Positions 17,364 to 24,953 of a stretch of DNA of 45,088 bases are shown here, in pieces. The stretch is from an uncultured Clostridia bacterium (lineage in GTDB: Bacteria > Bacillota > Clostridia > Oscillospirales > Acutalibacteraceae). Numbering within the stretch: the stretch's first letter is position 1; each line of letters begins with the position of its first letter. The translations under genes were made by a program, and so were the position numbers. The notes under the pieces are model-generated. The model did no database searches. It saw only the letters and a program-made list of their open reading frames with translations, and had not been told where the DNA came from. The stretch is taken from contig CAMFRO010000003.1 in assembly GCA_945982035.1 (NCBI GenBank), positions 1 through 45,088 of the forward strand. The letters run 5' to 3'.

Positions 17364-18082
17364 CATTTGTATGACCAGGTTATCCTATCACCGCTGCTTA
17401 CGGTGTACATTGAACTGCTTTTTGCCGGTGCAATACCGTTTACACGGTATATCCATCCGCTATATTTACCACAGTCAAATTCATCAAGATTATTAATTCC
17501 CTGAACATATATTTCCTTTCTTGTTCCCGTGCTTGTTTTCTTGGCAGTAAGCTTGATACCGTTATCCTTGCAGGCCTCCTTTAAAACATCATATACCGTT
17601 TCCTTGCCTGTTATTTCAAACTTGTAATTCTTTATTATGTAGCCGTCGGATGGCACGTATTTATCGTGACCTGATTTTAGATTGTCCATATTATCAAGAA
17701 TTGCTGAACACTCAATTGAGAGATAGCAGTATTGCTTTGATGAAGTAGTTGTGGAGGTAGTAGTCTTTTTAGTGGTAGTGCTTGTACGTTTTGTTGTGGT
17801 TATAGAGGTTTTTCTCGTTGTAGTGATTGCAGCAGTAGTACCGTTTTTGACAGCGGCTGTTGTAGATGTACCCGCTTTGGCAGTGGTGCCGTTTGCAACA
17901 ACTGCCGATGTGGACTTATCGCCATTTGCTATTTCAACGCTTTCGGCTGATACCTCCGCAACCGATGTAGTGGTAGTTGTTGTGGTTTCTTTGTTGTCTG
18001 TCGTGGAGGTGCATGCAGTAAGCCCAAAGCAAAGCACGGCTATTGATAAAAGTGCAATAATTCTGTTAGTTTTTGTTTTCAT
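17360..18082 (-). CDS. Thr-rich lipoprotein with DUF4430-like C-terminal domain
   Basis: A secreted, lipid-anchored surface protein of 240 residues. The signal peptide ends in lipobox LTAC with lipidated C24. Residues about 25-115 form a low-complexity Thr/Ala/Ser linker (runs such as TTTTTTT) that probably spans the cell wall. The C-terminal 120 residues resemble the DUF4430/transcobalamin-C-like domain, recognisable by SGWIYRVNGIAP and a final DRITWSY. I chose ATG 18082 rather than an upstream TTG at 18097 because it gives a clean signal peptide and has GAGGAACAGG upstream. It overlaps the HPr-kinase-like gene by 17 bases, so the two are co-translated. The ligand is unknown. Confidence 0.82.
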   Translation of the reverse strand: MKTKTNRIIALLSIAVLCFGLTACTSTTDNKETTTTTTTSVAEVSAESVEIANGDKSTSAVVANGTTAKAGTSTTAAVKNGTTAAITTTRKTSITTTKRTSTTTKKTTTSTTTSSKQYCYLSIECSAILDNMDNLKSGHDKYVPSDGYIIKNYKFEITGKETVYDVLKEACKDNGIKLTAKKTSTGTRKEIYVQGINNLDEFDCGKYSGWIYRVNGIAPAKSSSMYTVSSGDRITWSYKC

Positions 18083-18809
18083 AATCCTGTTCCTCAATTC
18101 CTTTTTTCATTGCGTTGTAGGAAACGTCAACCGCCTCCTGAGAAATATTACATCCTAACTCATAAATCGGCACTAATGCAAACAGTCTGTCAAGCACGTC
18201 AAACAATCTGTTCATAGTGTTCGGACCTAATTTTCTTAACGTCTGGCTGAATATGTTGAATATCGCCTTTTTTGTGTCGGCAGGCTTTATGGTGTTAACC
18301 TGACTTCTCTCAAGAAAGCATATACCCGCCAAAGGTACAATTTCCGGTGATGAATAATCGTATTTTCCGCTCCAGGGCGTTCCGCAGGCGTAAACCCTGC
18401 CGTCAATAATTCTTATTGCCGGCTTGTCGTCATTGAGCATATACGCTCTGTCACCGAATTTTTTAAGCCACAGCGACGTGTGGGTGGATTTTCCCGTTCC
18501 GCTGTCAGCGGAAAAAGCATAAGCCATACCGTCAACTACAACACAAGAGGAGTGCAGCAGTATTCCGTCAAATTTTAATAGCTTTGTGTAAAAATCCGTG
18601 CCGGTCAGCATATATATCCAGTCATCCCGGTTCATTTCGGGATGTTCACTCATAGCCGTTTCAACACGCTCCTGCGTTACGTCAATATCAATGTCAATAT
18701 TCTGATTTTCGCTTTGGTCCTTTGCAAGATACGGCACCGCCTGCTTTTGAGTTCTGCCGGTGCAGTTATTAATGCGTACCTTTAAACCTGCAATATCATA
18801 AATCGGCAT
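18066..18809 (-). CDS. HPr-kinase-like P-loop ATPase
   Basis: A 247-residue protein related to the C-terminal kinase domain of HPr kinase/phosphorylase. The P-loop reads ADSGTGKST (101-109) and is followed by an acidic NDDKP (126-130) and CGTPWSGK, matching the HprK-like kinases found as stand-alone proteins in Clostridia and in some peptide-modification loci. It lacks the N-terminal HprK domain, so it is unlikely to be the standard carbon-control kinase. No radical SAM or precursor-peptide gene is adjacent. Ribosome binding site AGGA lies 7 bases upstream. It has its own promoter and leads into the lipoprotein gene; a functional link is inferred only from overlap. The substrate is unknown. 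Confidence 0.78.
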   Translation of the reverse strand: MPIYDIAGLKVRINNCTGRTQKQAVPYLAKDQSENQNIDIDIDVTQERVETAMSEHPEMNRDDWIYMLTGTDFYTKLLKFDGILLHSSCVVVDGMAYAFSADSGTGKSTHTSLWLKKFGDRAYMLNDDKPAIRIIDGRVYACGTPWSGKYDYSSPEIVPLAGICFLERSQVNTIKPADTKKAIFNIFSQTLRKLGPNTMNRLFDVLDRLFALVPIYELGCNISQEAVDVSYNAMKKGIEEQDYENKN

Positions 18810-18843
18810 AAGAATATCCTATCTGTTTAAATTATTTTATAGT

Positions 18844-18872
18844 AGTATATATCATAATTTAACGTTCGTCAA
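18844..18872 (-). promoter_or_regulatory. Promoter of the HprK-like/lipoprotein pair
   Basis: On the minus strand, TTGACG (18872-18867), 17-base spacer, TATACT (18849-18844). It lies in the 67-base gap after mtaD, so this pair can be expressed apart from the upstream salvage operon. Confidence 0.82.
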
Positions 18873-18876
18873 TAAA

Positions 18877-20127
18877 TTATTGCTTTATTCTGTCAATTAC
18901 TTTTTGTGCGTTACGGTAAATTTTTTCAACGTCTGTGTTGATAAATTCTCCGTTTTCATAAAGAATTTCACCGTTTATCATTGTCATTTTTACGTTTTCC
19001 TTTGAGCCGGAGTAAACAATGTTTTTCAATATGTTGTTTATTGGCTGCATATTGGGACGGTGCAAATCAATTACAATTAAATCTGCGGCTTTGCCCTCGT
19101 CTATCACATCGCAGTCACAAAGTCCCATACAATGTGCCGAGCCGATTGTTGACGCTTTTAGAATATCTAAAGGGTCAGCCGCCGATGCGTCCTCGTTTTG
19201 CAGCTTCTGAGTTGCACTGATAAGATACATTTCCCTAAACATATCAAGGGCGTTGTTTGAGCTTGGCCCGTCAGTGCCCACCGCAAGATTTATGCCCTTG
19301 TCAACCATTTTTGCAAAGGGTGCAATTCCGGAGGCAAGCTTGCAGTTTGAAGATGCGTTCATAACAGCCCATACTCCGTGGCGCTTGTAAATTTCCAAAT
19401 CCTCATCACTTACCCAAACGCTGTGAAAGGCTCCGCCGCCGTAATTGAACAGTCCCAGCTCCTCAAATAATGCCGTAGGCGTTTTGCCGTATCTTTCAAT
19501 ACATCCCTGAACCTCGCCCTTTGTTTCAGATGAATGAGTGAATACGGGCGCCTGATACCTTTCGGCAAGCCCTGCAATGCCCTTCATTATTTCCGGAGAG
19601 GTGGTGTATTCTGCGTGAAAGCCTAATTTATAGCTTACAAGCTCGCTGTAATTGTTGTATCTTTTGTAATATTCATCAAGATATTCAACAGACTCCTTAA
19701 AATTGTTAACGGCACCGCACATTACCGTGCGAAAGCCTGCATCAACAGAAGCCCTTGCCATGTCCTCGGGAAAATAGTACATATCAAAGCAGGCGGAAAT
19801 TCCACTTGTTAAATATTCAAGAAAGGCAAGCCGTGACAAATCGTAAATATCCTGTCCGGTCAGCCTTGCTTCCATCGGAAAAATCATCTCATTCAGCCAT
19901 CGGTCAAGTGGTAAATCATCTGCGAAAGAACGTGCAAATGTCATAGCACTGTGAGTGTGAGCATTTTTGAATGAGGGCATCAGCAAATTTCCCTTTAAAT
20001 CGTAAATCTCAATAGCACCTTCATTTTCACCGCCGATTTGCACAATTTTGTTTCCCTCAACAAATACGTTTTCAGTTGTAATCTCAAAATTTTTATTAAG
20101 GATATAACCGTTTGTGAATTTAATCAT
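18877..20127 (-). CDS. mtaD: 5-methylthioadenosine/S-adenosylhomocysteine deaminase
   Basis: A cytosolic amidohydrolase of 416 residues that deaminates methylthioadenosine (and S-adenosylhomocysteine or adenosine) to the inosine form. The metal and catalytic residues of the TIM barrel are visible: H57 and H59 (NAHTHS), H171 (GFHAEY), H198 and E201 (THSSET), H235 (FHSVWVS), D286 (GTDGPSSNN). The C-terminal [10 protein letters not shown] is the usual composite-domain strand. It overlaps mtnA by 8 bases (ATGATTAA) and follows pnp-mtnA, which places it in methylthioadenosine salvage rather than in unrelated guanine or chlorohydrolase chemistry. The exact substrate preference is inferred from context. 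Confidence 0.9.
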   Translation of the reverse strand: MIKFTNGYILNKNFEITTENVFVEGNKIVQIGGENEGAIEIYDLKGNLLMPSFKNAHTHSAMTFARSFADDLPLDRWLNEMIFPMEARLTGQDIYDLSRLAFLEYLTSGISACFDMYYFPEDMARASVDAGFRTVMCGAVNNFKESVEYLDEYYKRYNNYSELVSYKLGFHAEYTTSPEIMKGIAGLAERYQAPVFTHSSETKGEVQGCIERYGKTPTALFEELGLFNYGGGAFHSVWVSDEDLEIYKRHGVWAVMNASSNCKLASGIAPFAKMVDKGINLAVGTDGPSSNNALDMFREMYLISATQKLQNEDASAADPLDILKASTIGSAHCMGLCDCDVIDEGKAADLIVIDLHRPNMQPINNILKNIVYSGSKENVKMTMINGEILYENGEFINTDVEKIYRNAQKVIDRIKQ

Positions 20128-21097
20128 TGTCTTTTATCCTTTCAAGATTGATGTCAAAGGGCGGTTTTACAATACCTCTGTCGGTAATAATTGCACTTAT
20201 AAGACTGTGGTCGGTAATGTCAAATGCCGGATTGTAGCATTTTGTTTCCTTAAGCGCCATAGGCTTTTCGTACCACATATTTTTTATTTCGTCACCGCTT
20301 CTTTCCTCAATTACAATTTCGTCACCACAGGAACAGCTGTAATCAATGGTGGAATACGGACCTAAAACATAAAATGGGATACCGTAGTATTTTGCCAGTA
20401 TTGCCGCACCGGATGTGCCTATTTTATTGGCAATGTCGCCGTTGGCGGCAATTCTGTCCGTGCCCACAAGAACGGCGTTGATTTTGCCCTGCTTCATAAC
20501 AAGGCTTGCCATATTGTCGCATATAAGGGTAACGTCTATTCCTGCCTTTTCAAGCTCGTAGGAGGTTAGGCGTGCACCTTGAAGAAGGGGTCTTGTTTCA
20601 TCACAGTAAACGTGAAAATTATAACCCCGTTCCTTTCCTAAAAGCAGGGGACCCAATCCCGTACCGTATGATGACGCAGCCAAGGCACCTGCGTTACAGT
20701 GGGTAAGCACACCGTCGCCGTCATTTAACAGAGACAGTCCGTACTCGCTGATTTTACGGCACATCTCTCTGTCCTCGTTATGTATTTTTTTTGCCTCATC
20801 AATGAGATTTTTTCCGTCCCTGTATGCCTTTAGCATTCTTTCTGTTGCCCAGGAAAGATTAACCGCAGTAGGTCTCGCAGAGTCAAGATAATCCTTTAAT
20901 TCCACCTTGTCATCGGGCAGTAATGCCATTGCGTAGGCGGCAAATATTCCTATTGCCGGTGCACCTCTTACCTGTAATGCTTTGATTGCGTAAAAGTAAT
21001 CCTCTTTTGTTTTAGGTGTTATATATTCTTCCCGGCAGGGCAGTAGAGTCTGGTCAAGCAGCTTTAACTCGCCGTCGCTGTAAATAATATTTTCCAT
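20120..21097 (-). CDS. mtnA: S-methyl-5-thioribose-1-phosphate isomerase
   Basis: Converts 5-methylthioribose 1-phosphate to 5-methylthioribulose 1-phosphate. It is an eIF2B-related fold of 325 residues. The substrate loop [14 protein letters not shown] (44-57), catalytic C134 in THCNAGALA and catalytic D214 in [11 protein letters not shown] match the Bacillus MtnA residues Cys160 and Asp240. It starts 3 bases after pnp stops, with AAAGGA in the pnp end, and overlaps mtaD by 8 bases. mtnB, mtnC and mtnD are not seen here, so the fate of the ribulose product (full Met salvage or an aldolase shunt) cannot be told from the window. Confidence 0.95.
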   Translation of the reverse strand: MENIIYSDGELKLLDQTLLPCREEYITPKTKEDYFYAIKALQVRGAPAIGIFAAYAMALLPDDKVELKDYLDSARPTAVNLSWATERMLKAYRDGKNLIDEAKKIHNEDREMCRKISEYGLSLLNDGDGVLTHCNAGALAASSYGTGLGPLLLGKERGYNFHVYCDETRPLLQGARLTSYELEKAGIDVTLICDNMASLVMKQGKINAVLVGTDRIAANGDIANKIGTSGAAILAKYYGIPFYVLGPYSTIDYSCSCGDEIVIEERSGDEIKNMWYEKPMALKETKCYNPAFDITDHSLISAIITDRGIVKPPFDINLERIKDND

Positions 21098-21100
21098 CGG

Positions 21101-21904
21101 TTAAATGTCCTTTATAATTTGGTTAATTAGCTTTTCAAATTTTACTGCGGATTTTTGCGCTGTTTCCTCAACCTCTTCGCCTGATAATGGCTTGTCCAGC
21201 AGTCCGCAGGCAAGGTTTGTTACAAGGCTTACTCCGGCAATCTCAAAACCGCAGTGAATACCTGCAACAGCCTCAATAACAGTACTCATTCCCACAGCGT
21301 CTGCTCCTAAAGCAGACATCATTTTTATCTCCGCAGGTGTTTCAAACTGAGGTCCTGTAAGCTGAACATATACACCGCTTTTTAGGTCAATACCGCATTT
21401 TATTGCAGAATTTCTAATGCTTTTTTGCATACGTTTGCTGTAAACATTGCTCATGTCGGGAAAGCGCACCCCGATTTCATCGGCTTTTTCCGTAATCAGC
21501 GGGCTTTTTACAAAGCAGGATATATGGTCTGTTATCATCATTAAATCTCCGGGCGAAAAGCTTCTGTTAATTCCGCCGGAGGCATTGGTAAGTATAAGCT
21601 TAGACGCACCCATAAGCCTCATTAATCTTATGGGCATTACAACCTGTTGTGGCGTGTATCCTTCGTAAAGGTGAACTCTGCCCTGCATCATAACAACTCT
21701 TTTGCCCTGAAGGGTGCCAAATACAAATCTACCTTTGTGAAGTGGCGCCGTTGAAACAGGCATATCCGGTATCTGTGAATATTCAACCATAGCGTGAATT
21801 TCCGCCTTTTCCGCAAGTCCGCCAAGGCCTGAGCCAAGCACAATAGCCACCTCCGGCTCAAAATCGGTAAATTGTCTTAATACTTCAATTTGTTTTTCAA
21901 GCAT
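21101..21904 (-). CDS. Purine-nucleoside phosphorylase, 6-oxopurine trimeric type
   Basis: Phosphorolytic enzyme of the PNP/MTAP family, 267 residues. Visible motifs are VLGSGLGGLAE (phosphate loop, 22-32), MQGRVHLYEGY, NASGGIN, GPQFETPAEI with E188, and VTNLACG with N230. The Glu/Asn pair is the 6-oxopurine (inosine/guanosine) pattern; true MTA phosphorylases carry Asp at the Asn position. With mtaD in the operon this suggests cleavage of 5'-methylthioinosine, not MTA itself. I chose ATG 21904 over TTG 21919 because AAAGGG lies 6 to 7 bases upstream. It is the first gene of the salvage operon, transcribed from a consensus-like promoter divergent from the BMP lipoprotein. Confidence 0.93.
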   Translation of the reverse strand: MLEKQIEVLRQFTDFEPEVAIVLGSGLGGLAEKAEIHAMVEYSQIPDMPVSTAPLHKGRFVFGTLQGKRVVMMQGRVHLYEGYTPQQVVMPIRLMRLMGASKLILTNASGGINRSFSPGDLMMITDHISCFVKSPLITEKADEIGVRFPDMSNVYSKRMQKSIRNSAIKCGIDLKSGVYVQLTGPQFETPAEIKMMSALGADAVGMSTVIEAVAGIHCGFEIAGVSLVTNLACGLLDKPLSGEEVEETAQKSAVKFEKLINQIIKDI

Positions 21905-21937
21905 AGTTAACCCTTTCAATTTCCATAATATATTACT

Positions 21938-21966
21938 ATTATATAAATTATCTCGCCATAAATCAA
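21938..21966 (-). promoter_or_regulatory. Promoter of the pnp-mtnA-mtaD operon
   Basis: On the minus strand, TTGATT (21966-21961), 17-base spacer, TATAAT (21943-21938). It lies back-to-back with the BMP lipoprotein promoter; the two -35 boxes are only 20 bases apart, so one regulator could affect both. Confidence 0.85.
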
Positions 21967-21986
21967 ACTAATTTTACAATAATCTA

Positions 21987-22015
21987 TTGCAATATCAAAT
22001 TTAATTTGATATTAT
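21987..22015 (+). promoter_or_regulatory. BMP lipoprotein promoter with palindromic operator
   Basis: TTGCAA at 21987-21992, 17-base spacer, TATTAT at 22010-22015. The spacer is filled by a perfect 10+1+10 palindrome at 21992-22012 (ATATCAAATT, T, AATTTGATAT) that touches both boxes. A protein bound there would block RNA polymerase. The regulator is unknown. Confidence 0.75.
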
Positions 22016-22049
22016 AAATGGGTAGCAATTTCTTTTTTGGAGGAATAGT

Positions 22050-23978
22050 ATGAAAAAATCATTATCGGTTTTGCTTGCAGCTGTAATGGCATTAAGCTGT
22101 GTTTTTGCATTTGCAGGTTGTTCAAAAAAAGAGAGTGGCAGCTATGAGCTTGTACTTATTACAAACGGTCAGGCAATTAACGATGGCTCTTATAACGAAA
22201 GTGCATGGAACGGCGTTAAGTCCTACGGCGATAAAAATAAGATTACATACCGTTACTATCAGCCAAATCTTGATGAAGACGGCAATCTTGCCCTTGATAC
22301 AATTTCCGACTATGTAAAGCTGGCTGTTGACAACGGTGCAAAGTATATTGTTTTGCCCGGCGAAGCCTTTGCGGTGGCGGCTTATAAGGTTGCTTCGGAG
22401 TATAAGGATATTAACTTTGTTTTGGTTGATGCCTTTCCTCATTCTGAGGATGATAACAACCCGAGGCTTCAGTCAAATGTTATGTGTGTTAATTATAATG
22501 CCCTTCAGGCAGGATTTTTGGCAGGATATGTCAGTGTTCTTGACGGCAATACAAAGCTTGGCTATTTGGGTTCTGTAAACAGCTCAAATTCCGGTGATTA
22601 CGGCGCAGGCTATGTTCAGGGTGCCGCTTATGCTGCTGACGAAAAGGCTATTCCCGTAACACTTGATTATGCCGATTACGATTCAGCAGTGCTTGATTAC
22701 GATTATTCCTTTACCGTTAAGCCTATTTATCAGAAAATTTCAAATGCGAAAGAGGATACATTCACAGTTAAGGTTGAGGGCGGATTTGGCTCCGGTACAT
22801 ATACCGACGGTGAAAATGTTTCCATAATCGCCGATGACCCGGCAGAGGGTAAGGTATTTGACCATTGGGAGGTTAAGAGCAACACCAAGGGTGTTAAGGA
22901 TAAAAAGGTTAACATCTCCTCTAAAAAGGATTCAACAATGAATCTTCTTGTAGGTGACTGTGATTGTACAATTACAGCGGTATGGGCTGATGCGGATACA
23001 ATTCCTATCAAGATTATGCAGCCCGATGGCAAAACTCTTTACCGTGAGGTAAATGTTTCCAAGGATTCAACAAATTGGATTACTGCTCCTGCCGCCGAAA
23101 GCGGTAAGGTTTTTGACAAATGGGAAACCGAGGATGAATCAGTGCTTGAGGATGTAAATGGCTCATCTACAAATGTTAGCGTTGCAGATAAGGGTATCAC
23201 CCTTGTTCCCACATATAAAAATTCCGATACTCCTACCTTTGATGTTACGGTAGAAAACGGAACAGGCTCCGGCTCCTATGTTGCCGGTGATACAGTAAAT
23301 CTTATTGCAGATCCACCAAAGGACGGATATATGTTCTATAAGTGGGAAAATGTTGACAATCAGGGACTTTCAACCGGTATTGCAATGGATAATGAGTACA
23401 ACTATAACACAAGCTTTGAAATGGTTGACCGTTATTCCTCTGTTGCCGAGAAAATGTACGATGACGGCGTAACAATGATGTTTGCCGGCGGAAACGCCAA
23501 CAGTGATTCAATATTTACTGCATCAACAAACTTTGATTATCAGGTTTGGACCTTTGGCTCAGGCACTGACCAGGGCGGTAAGGATAACTGCTATGCTTCC
23601 GTTGTAAACGATTACGGCGCAGCAGTTAAGCTTTGCCTTGAGGGCTATAAAGGCGGTTCAATTCTTTCAGCAGGCTGTAACAATAATTGTATTTATGTAA
23701 CAGGTAAAAATGTTGAAGAATATCAGCTTGGTGAAAACGGAAATCCGGCAAAGGATAAGGATGGAAATAGAATTAAAAATAATGATTATAATAAGGATTA
23801 TGCAACTGTGTACAATGCTCTTGCAGCAGGTATGATTAATCCTATTTCCGTTCAGTCCGGCGGTGATGTAAGAAAGGTATCGGCGTCTAAATGCCTCAGC
23901 CTTAATTACTGGATTGTTGACGGTGCGTTTGATGTGCCGGAGGAATTGACCGTTGCCGACGGTGCAAAAGCTGAGTAA
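22050..23978 (+). CDS. BMP/PnrA-like lipoprotein with inserted InlB-type repeats
   Basis: Lipid-anchored extracytoplasmic binding protein, 642 residues. The signal peptide ends in lipobox FAGC (C24). Residues about 32-236 form the first half of a BMP/PnrA periplasmic-binding fold (ELVLITNGQAINDGSYNES, NGAKYIVLPG, INFVLVDA, GYLGSV). About 237-460 hold two full and one shorter module of the divergent InlB B-repeat kind (GSGTYTDGENVSIIADDPAEG...FDHW; KVFDKWE; GSGSYVAGDTVNLIADPPKDG...FYKWE). The BMP fold resumes at about 461 (YSSVAEKMYDDGVTMMFAGG). PnrA proteins bind nucleosides, and pnp lies divergently next door, so nucleoside capture is a fair guess, but no ABC permease or ATPase gene is adjacent. 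Ribosome binding site GGAGGA lies at 22039-22044. Confidence 0.85.
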   Translation: MKKSLSVLLAAVMALSCVFAFAGCSKKESGSYELVLITNGQAINDGSYNESAWNGVKSYGDKNKITYRYYQPNLDEDGNLALDTISDYVKLAVDNGAKYIVLPGEAFAVAAYKVASEYKDINFVLVDAFPHSEDDNNPRLQSNVMCVNYNALQAGFLAGYVSVLDGNTKLGYLGSVNSSNSGDYGAGYVQGAAYAADEKAIPVTLDYADYDSAVLDYDYSFTVKPIYQKISNAKEDTFTVKVEGGFGSGTYTDGENVSIIADDPAEGKVFDHWEVKSNTKGVKDKKVNISSKKDSTMNLLVGDCDCTITAVWADADTIPIKIMQPDGKTLYREVNVSKDSTNWITAPAAESGKVFDKWETEDESVLEDVNGSSTNVSVADKGITLVPTYKNSDTPTFDVTVENGTGSGSYVAGDTVNLIADPPKDGYMFYKWENVDNQGLSTGIAMDNEYNYNTSFEMVDRYSSVAEKMYDDGVTMMFAGGNANSDSIFTASTNFDYQVWTFGSGTDQGGKDNCYASVVNDYGAAVKLCLEGYKGGSILSAGCNNNCIYVTGKNVEEYQLGENGNPAKDKDGNRIKNNDYNKDYATVYNALAAGMINPISVQSGGDVRKVSASKCLSLNYWIVDGAFDVPEELTVADGAKAE

Positions 23979-23997
23979 AGGTGTATTATAACAAAAC

Positions 23998-24045
23998 AAA
24001 CTGTGAGGGTTAGCAATTGATTGTTGCTTCTCTCACAGTTTTTTT
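23998..24045 (+). terminator. Terminator after the BMP lipoprotein
   Basis: Arms AAACTGTGAG (about 23998-24007) and CTCACAGTTT (24032-24041) with an inner AGCAA/TTGCT pair, then T-run to 24045. Confidence 0.9.
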
Positions 24046-24155
24046 ATCATGAATTTAACATTTTCAAAATACAATCTTAATCATAAGGGTTGATAATAGT
24101 TGCAGAAATGGGGTAATTATAATAATCAGATACTTAAAGAAAGGATGTAACTTTT

Positions 24156-24443
24156 ATGAACACTTTAGTGAAAAAACCGGCGGCAATTAACAATATAATG
24201 AATGAAGCACCTGTAAAAGATAAAAGCAAGAGTAAGTTATTTAACAACATTAATAAAAGAATTCTTTTTATCGCCGTTTCAGTTATTGCCCTGTTTGCAT
24301 CGGGCGTCACTTTGGTTTGCAATATACACGGCAGAATGAATATTGCCGGCTTTGTGGGTTATTGCCTTATAGCTGCAGGAATACTTGCCTTGATTACAAT
24401 AATCTCTGTGCTTATTGCCGAAAGGAGCGAAAAAATCAAGTGA
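24156..24443 (+). CDS. Small two-helix membrane protein
   Basis: A 95-residue protein of unknown function. A polar, Lys-rich N-terminal part of about 35 residues precedes two hydrophobic segments (about 37-56 and 63-85) and a short charged end. AAAGGATG lies 8 bases upstream. It overlaps the following GtrA-like gene through GTGA at its stop, so it belongs to the same operon. I do not recognise a family. It could assist the GtrA-like lipid-sugar proteins next to it, but this rests on position alone. Confidence 0.7.
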   Translation: MNTLVKKPAAINNIMNEAPVKDKSKSKLFNNINKRILFIAVSVIALFASGVTLVCNIHGRMNIAGFVGYCLIAAGILALITIISVLIAERSEKIK

Positions 24444-24952
24444 AAGAAAAATTTATGAAGTTTATTGACAAACACAATGAAATTTGGAAATTTATAAAAT
24501 TTTCCTTTACCGGTGCAAGCACCTCTGTTTTGGAGCTGGGCGTGTTTATGCTTTTGCAGTATATAGTGTTTAAATCTCTTAATGAGGTTCCTGTTACCGA
24601 TAATGCGGTGATGTCATTTTTGGGAATTGAATATAAGGGTTACTTGTATTCCTATGCAATTTCTGCTACAATCGGTTATGCTGCGGCATACATAATGAAC
24701 CGTAAGCTTACATTTAAAGCAGATGCAAATCCTGTTTTATCTACAATAATTTATGCCGTTATGGTGGTTTGCACTATTGCCTTTAACACCTGGTTCGGCG
24801 CTTTCCTCGGCACTGTTATCAAAAATAACGGCTGGGACAATGTGTTTGTGGAAATGTTGACAAAGGTTATTGTTATGACTGTTCCTACAATTTGGACTTA
24901 TCCGCTGAACAGATTTGTAATTCACAGAAAGAAAAAAACAACAGAAAAATAA
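24440..24952 (+). CDS. GtrA-family membrane protein
   Basis: A 170-residue protein with four transmembrane helices and the GtrA/DPMS-like pattern: a first segment IWKFIKFSFTGASTSVLELGVF, the second-helix GYAAAYIMNRKLTF motif, and the C-terminal helix followed by PLNRFVIHRKKK. GtrA proteins are thought to move polyprenyl-linked sugars across the membrane for cell-wall decoration. I chose GTG 24440 (overlapping the upstream stop, AAAGGAG at 24421-24427) over an in-frame ATG at 24317, whose extension reads as unlikely cysteine-rich sequence. The next gene begins 1 base later with a homologous domain, so this is a tandem duplication. Confidence 0.88.
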   Translation: MKEKFMKFIDKHNEIWKFIKFSFTGASTSVLELGVFMLLQYIVFKSLNEVPVTDNAVMSFLGIEYKGYLYSYAISATIGYAAAYIMNRKLTFKADANPVLSTIIYAVMVVCTIAFNTWFGAFLGTVIKNNGWDNVFVEMLTKVIVMTVPTIWTYPLNRFVIHRKKKTTEK

Positions 24953-24953
24953 T

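Noticed and set aside
17751-18158. Val-rich 135-codon frame on the plus strand
   Set aside because: It is the antisense shadow of the Thr-rich linker of the lipoprotein; low complexity explains it.
24317-24439. Extended GtrA protein from ATG 24317
   Set aside because: The extension is cysteine-rich and out of character, and overlaps the small membrane protein gene; GTG 24440 is better placed.
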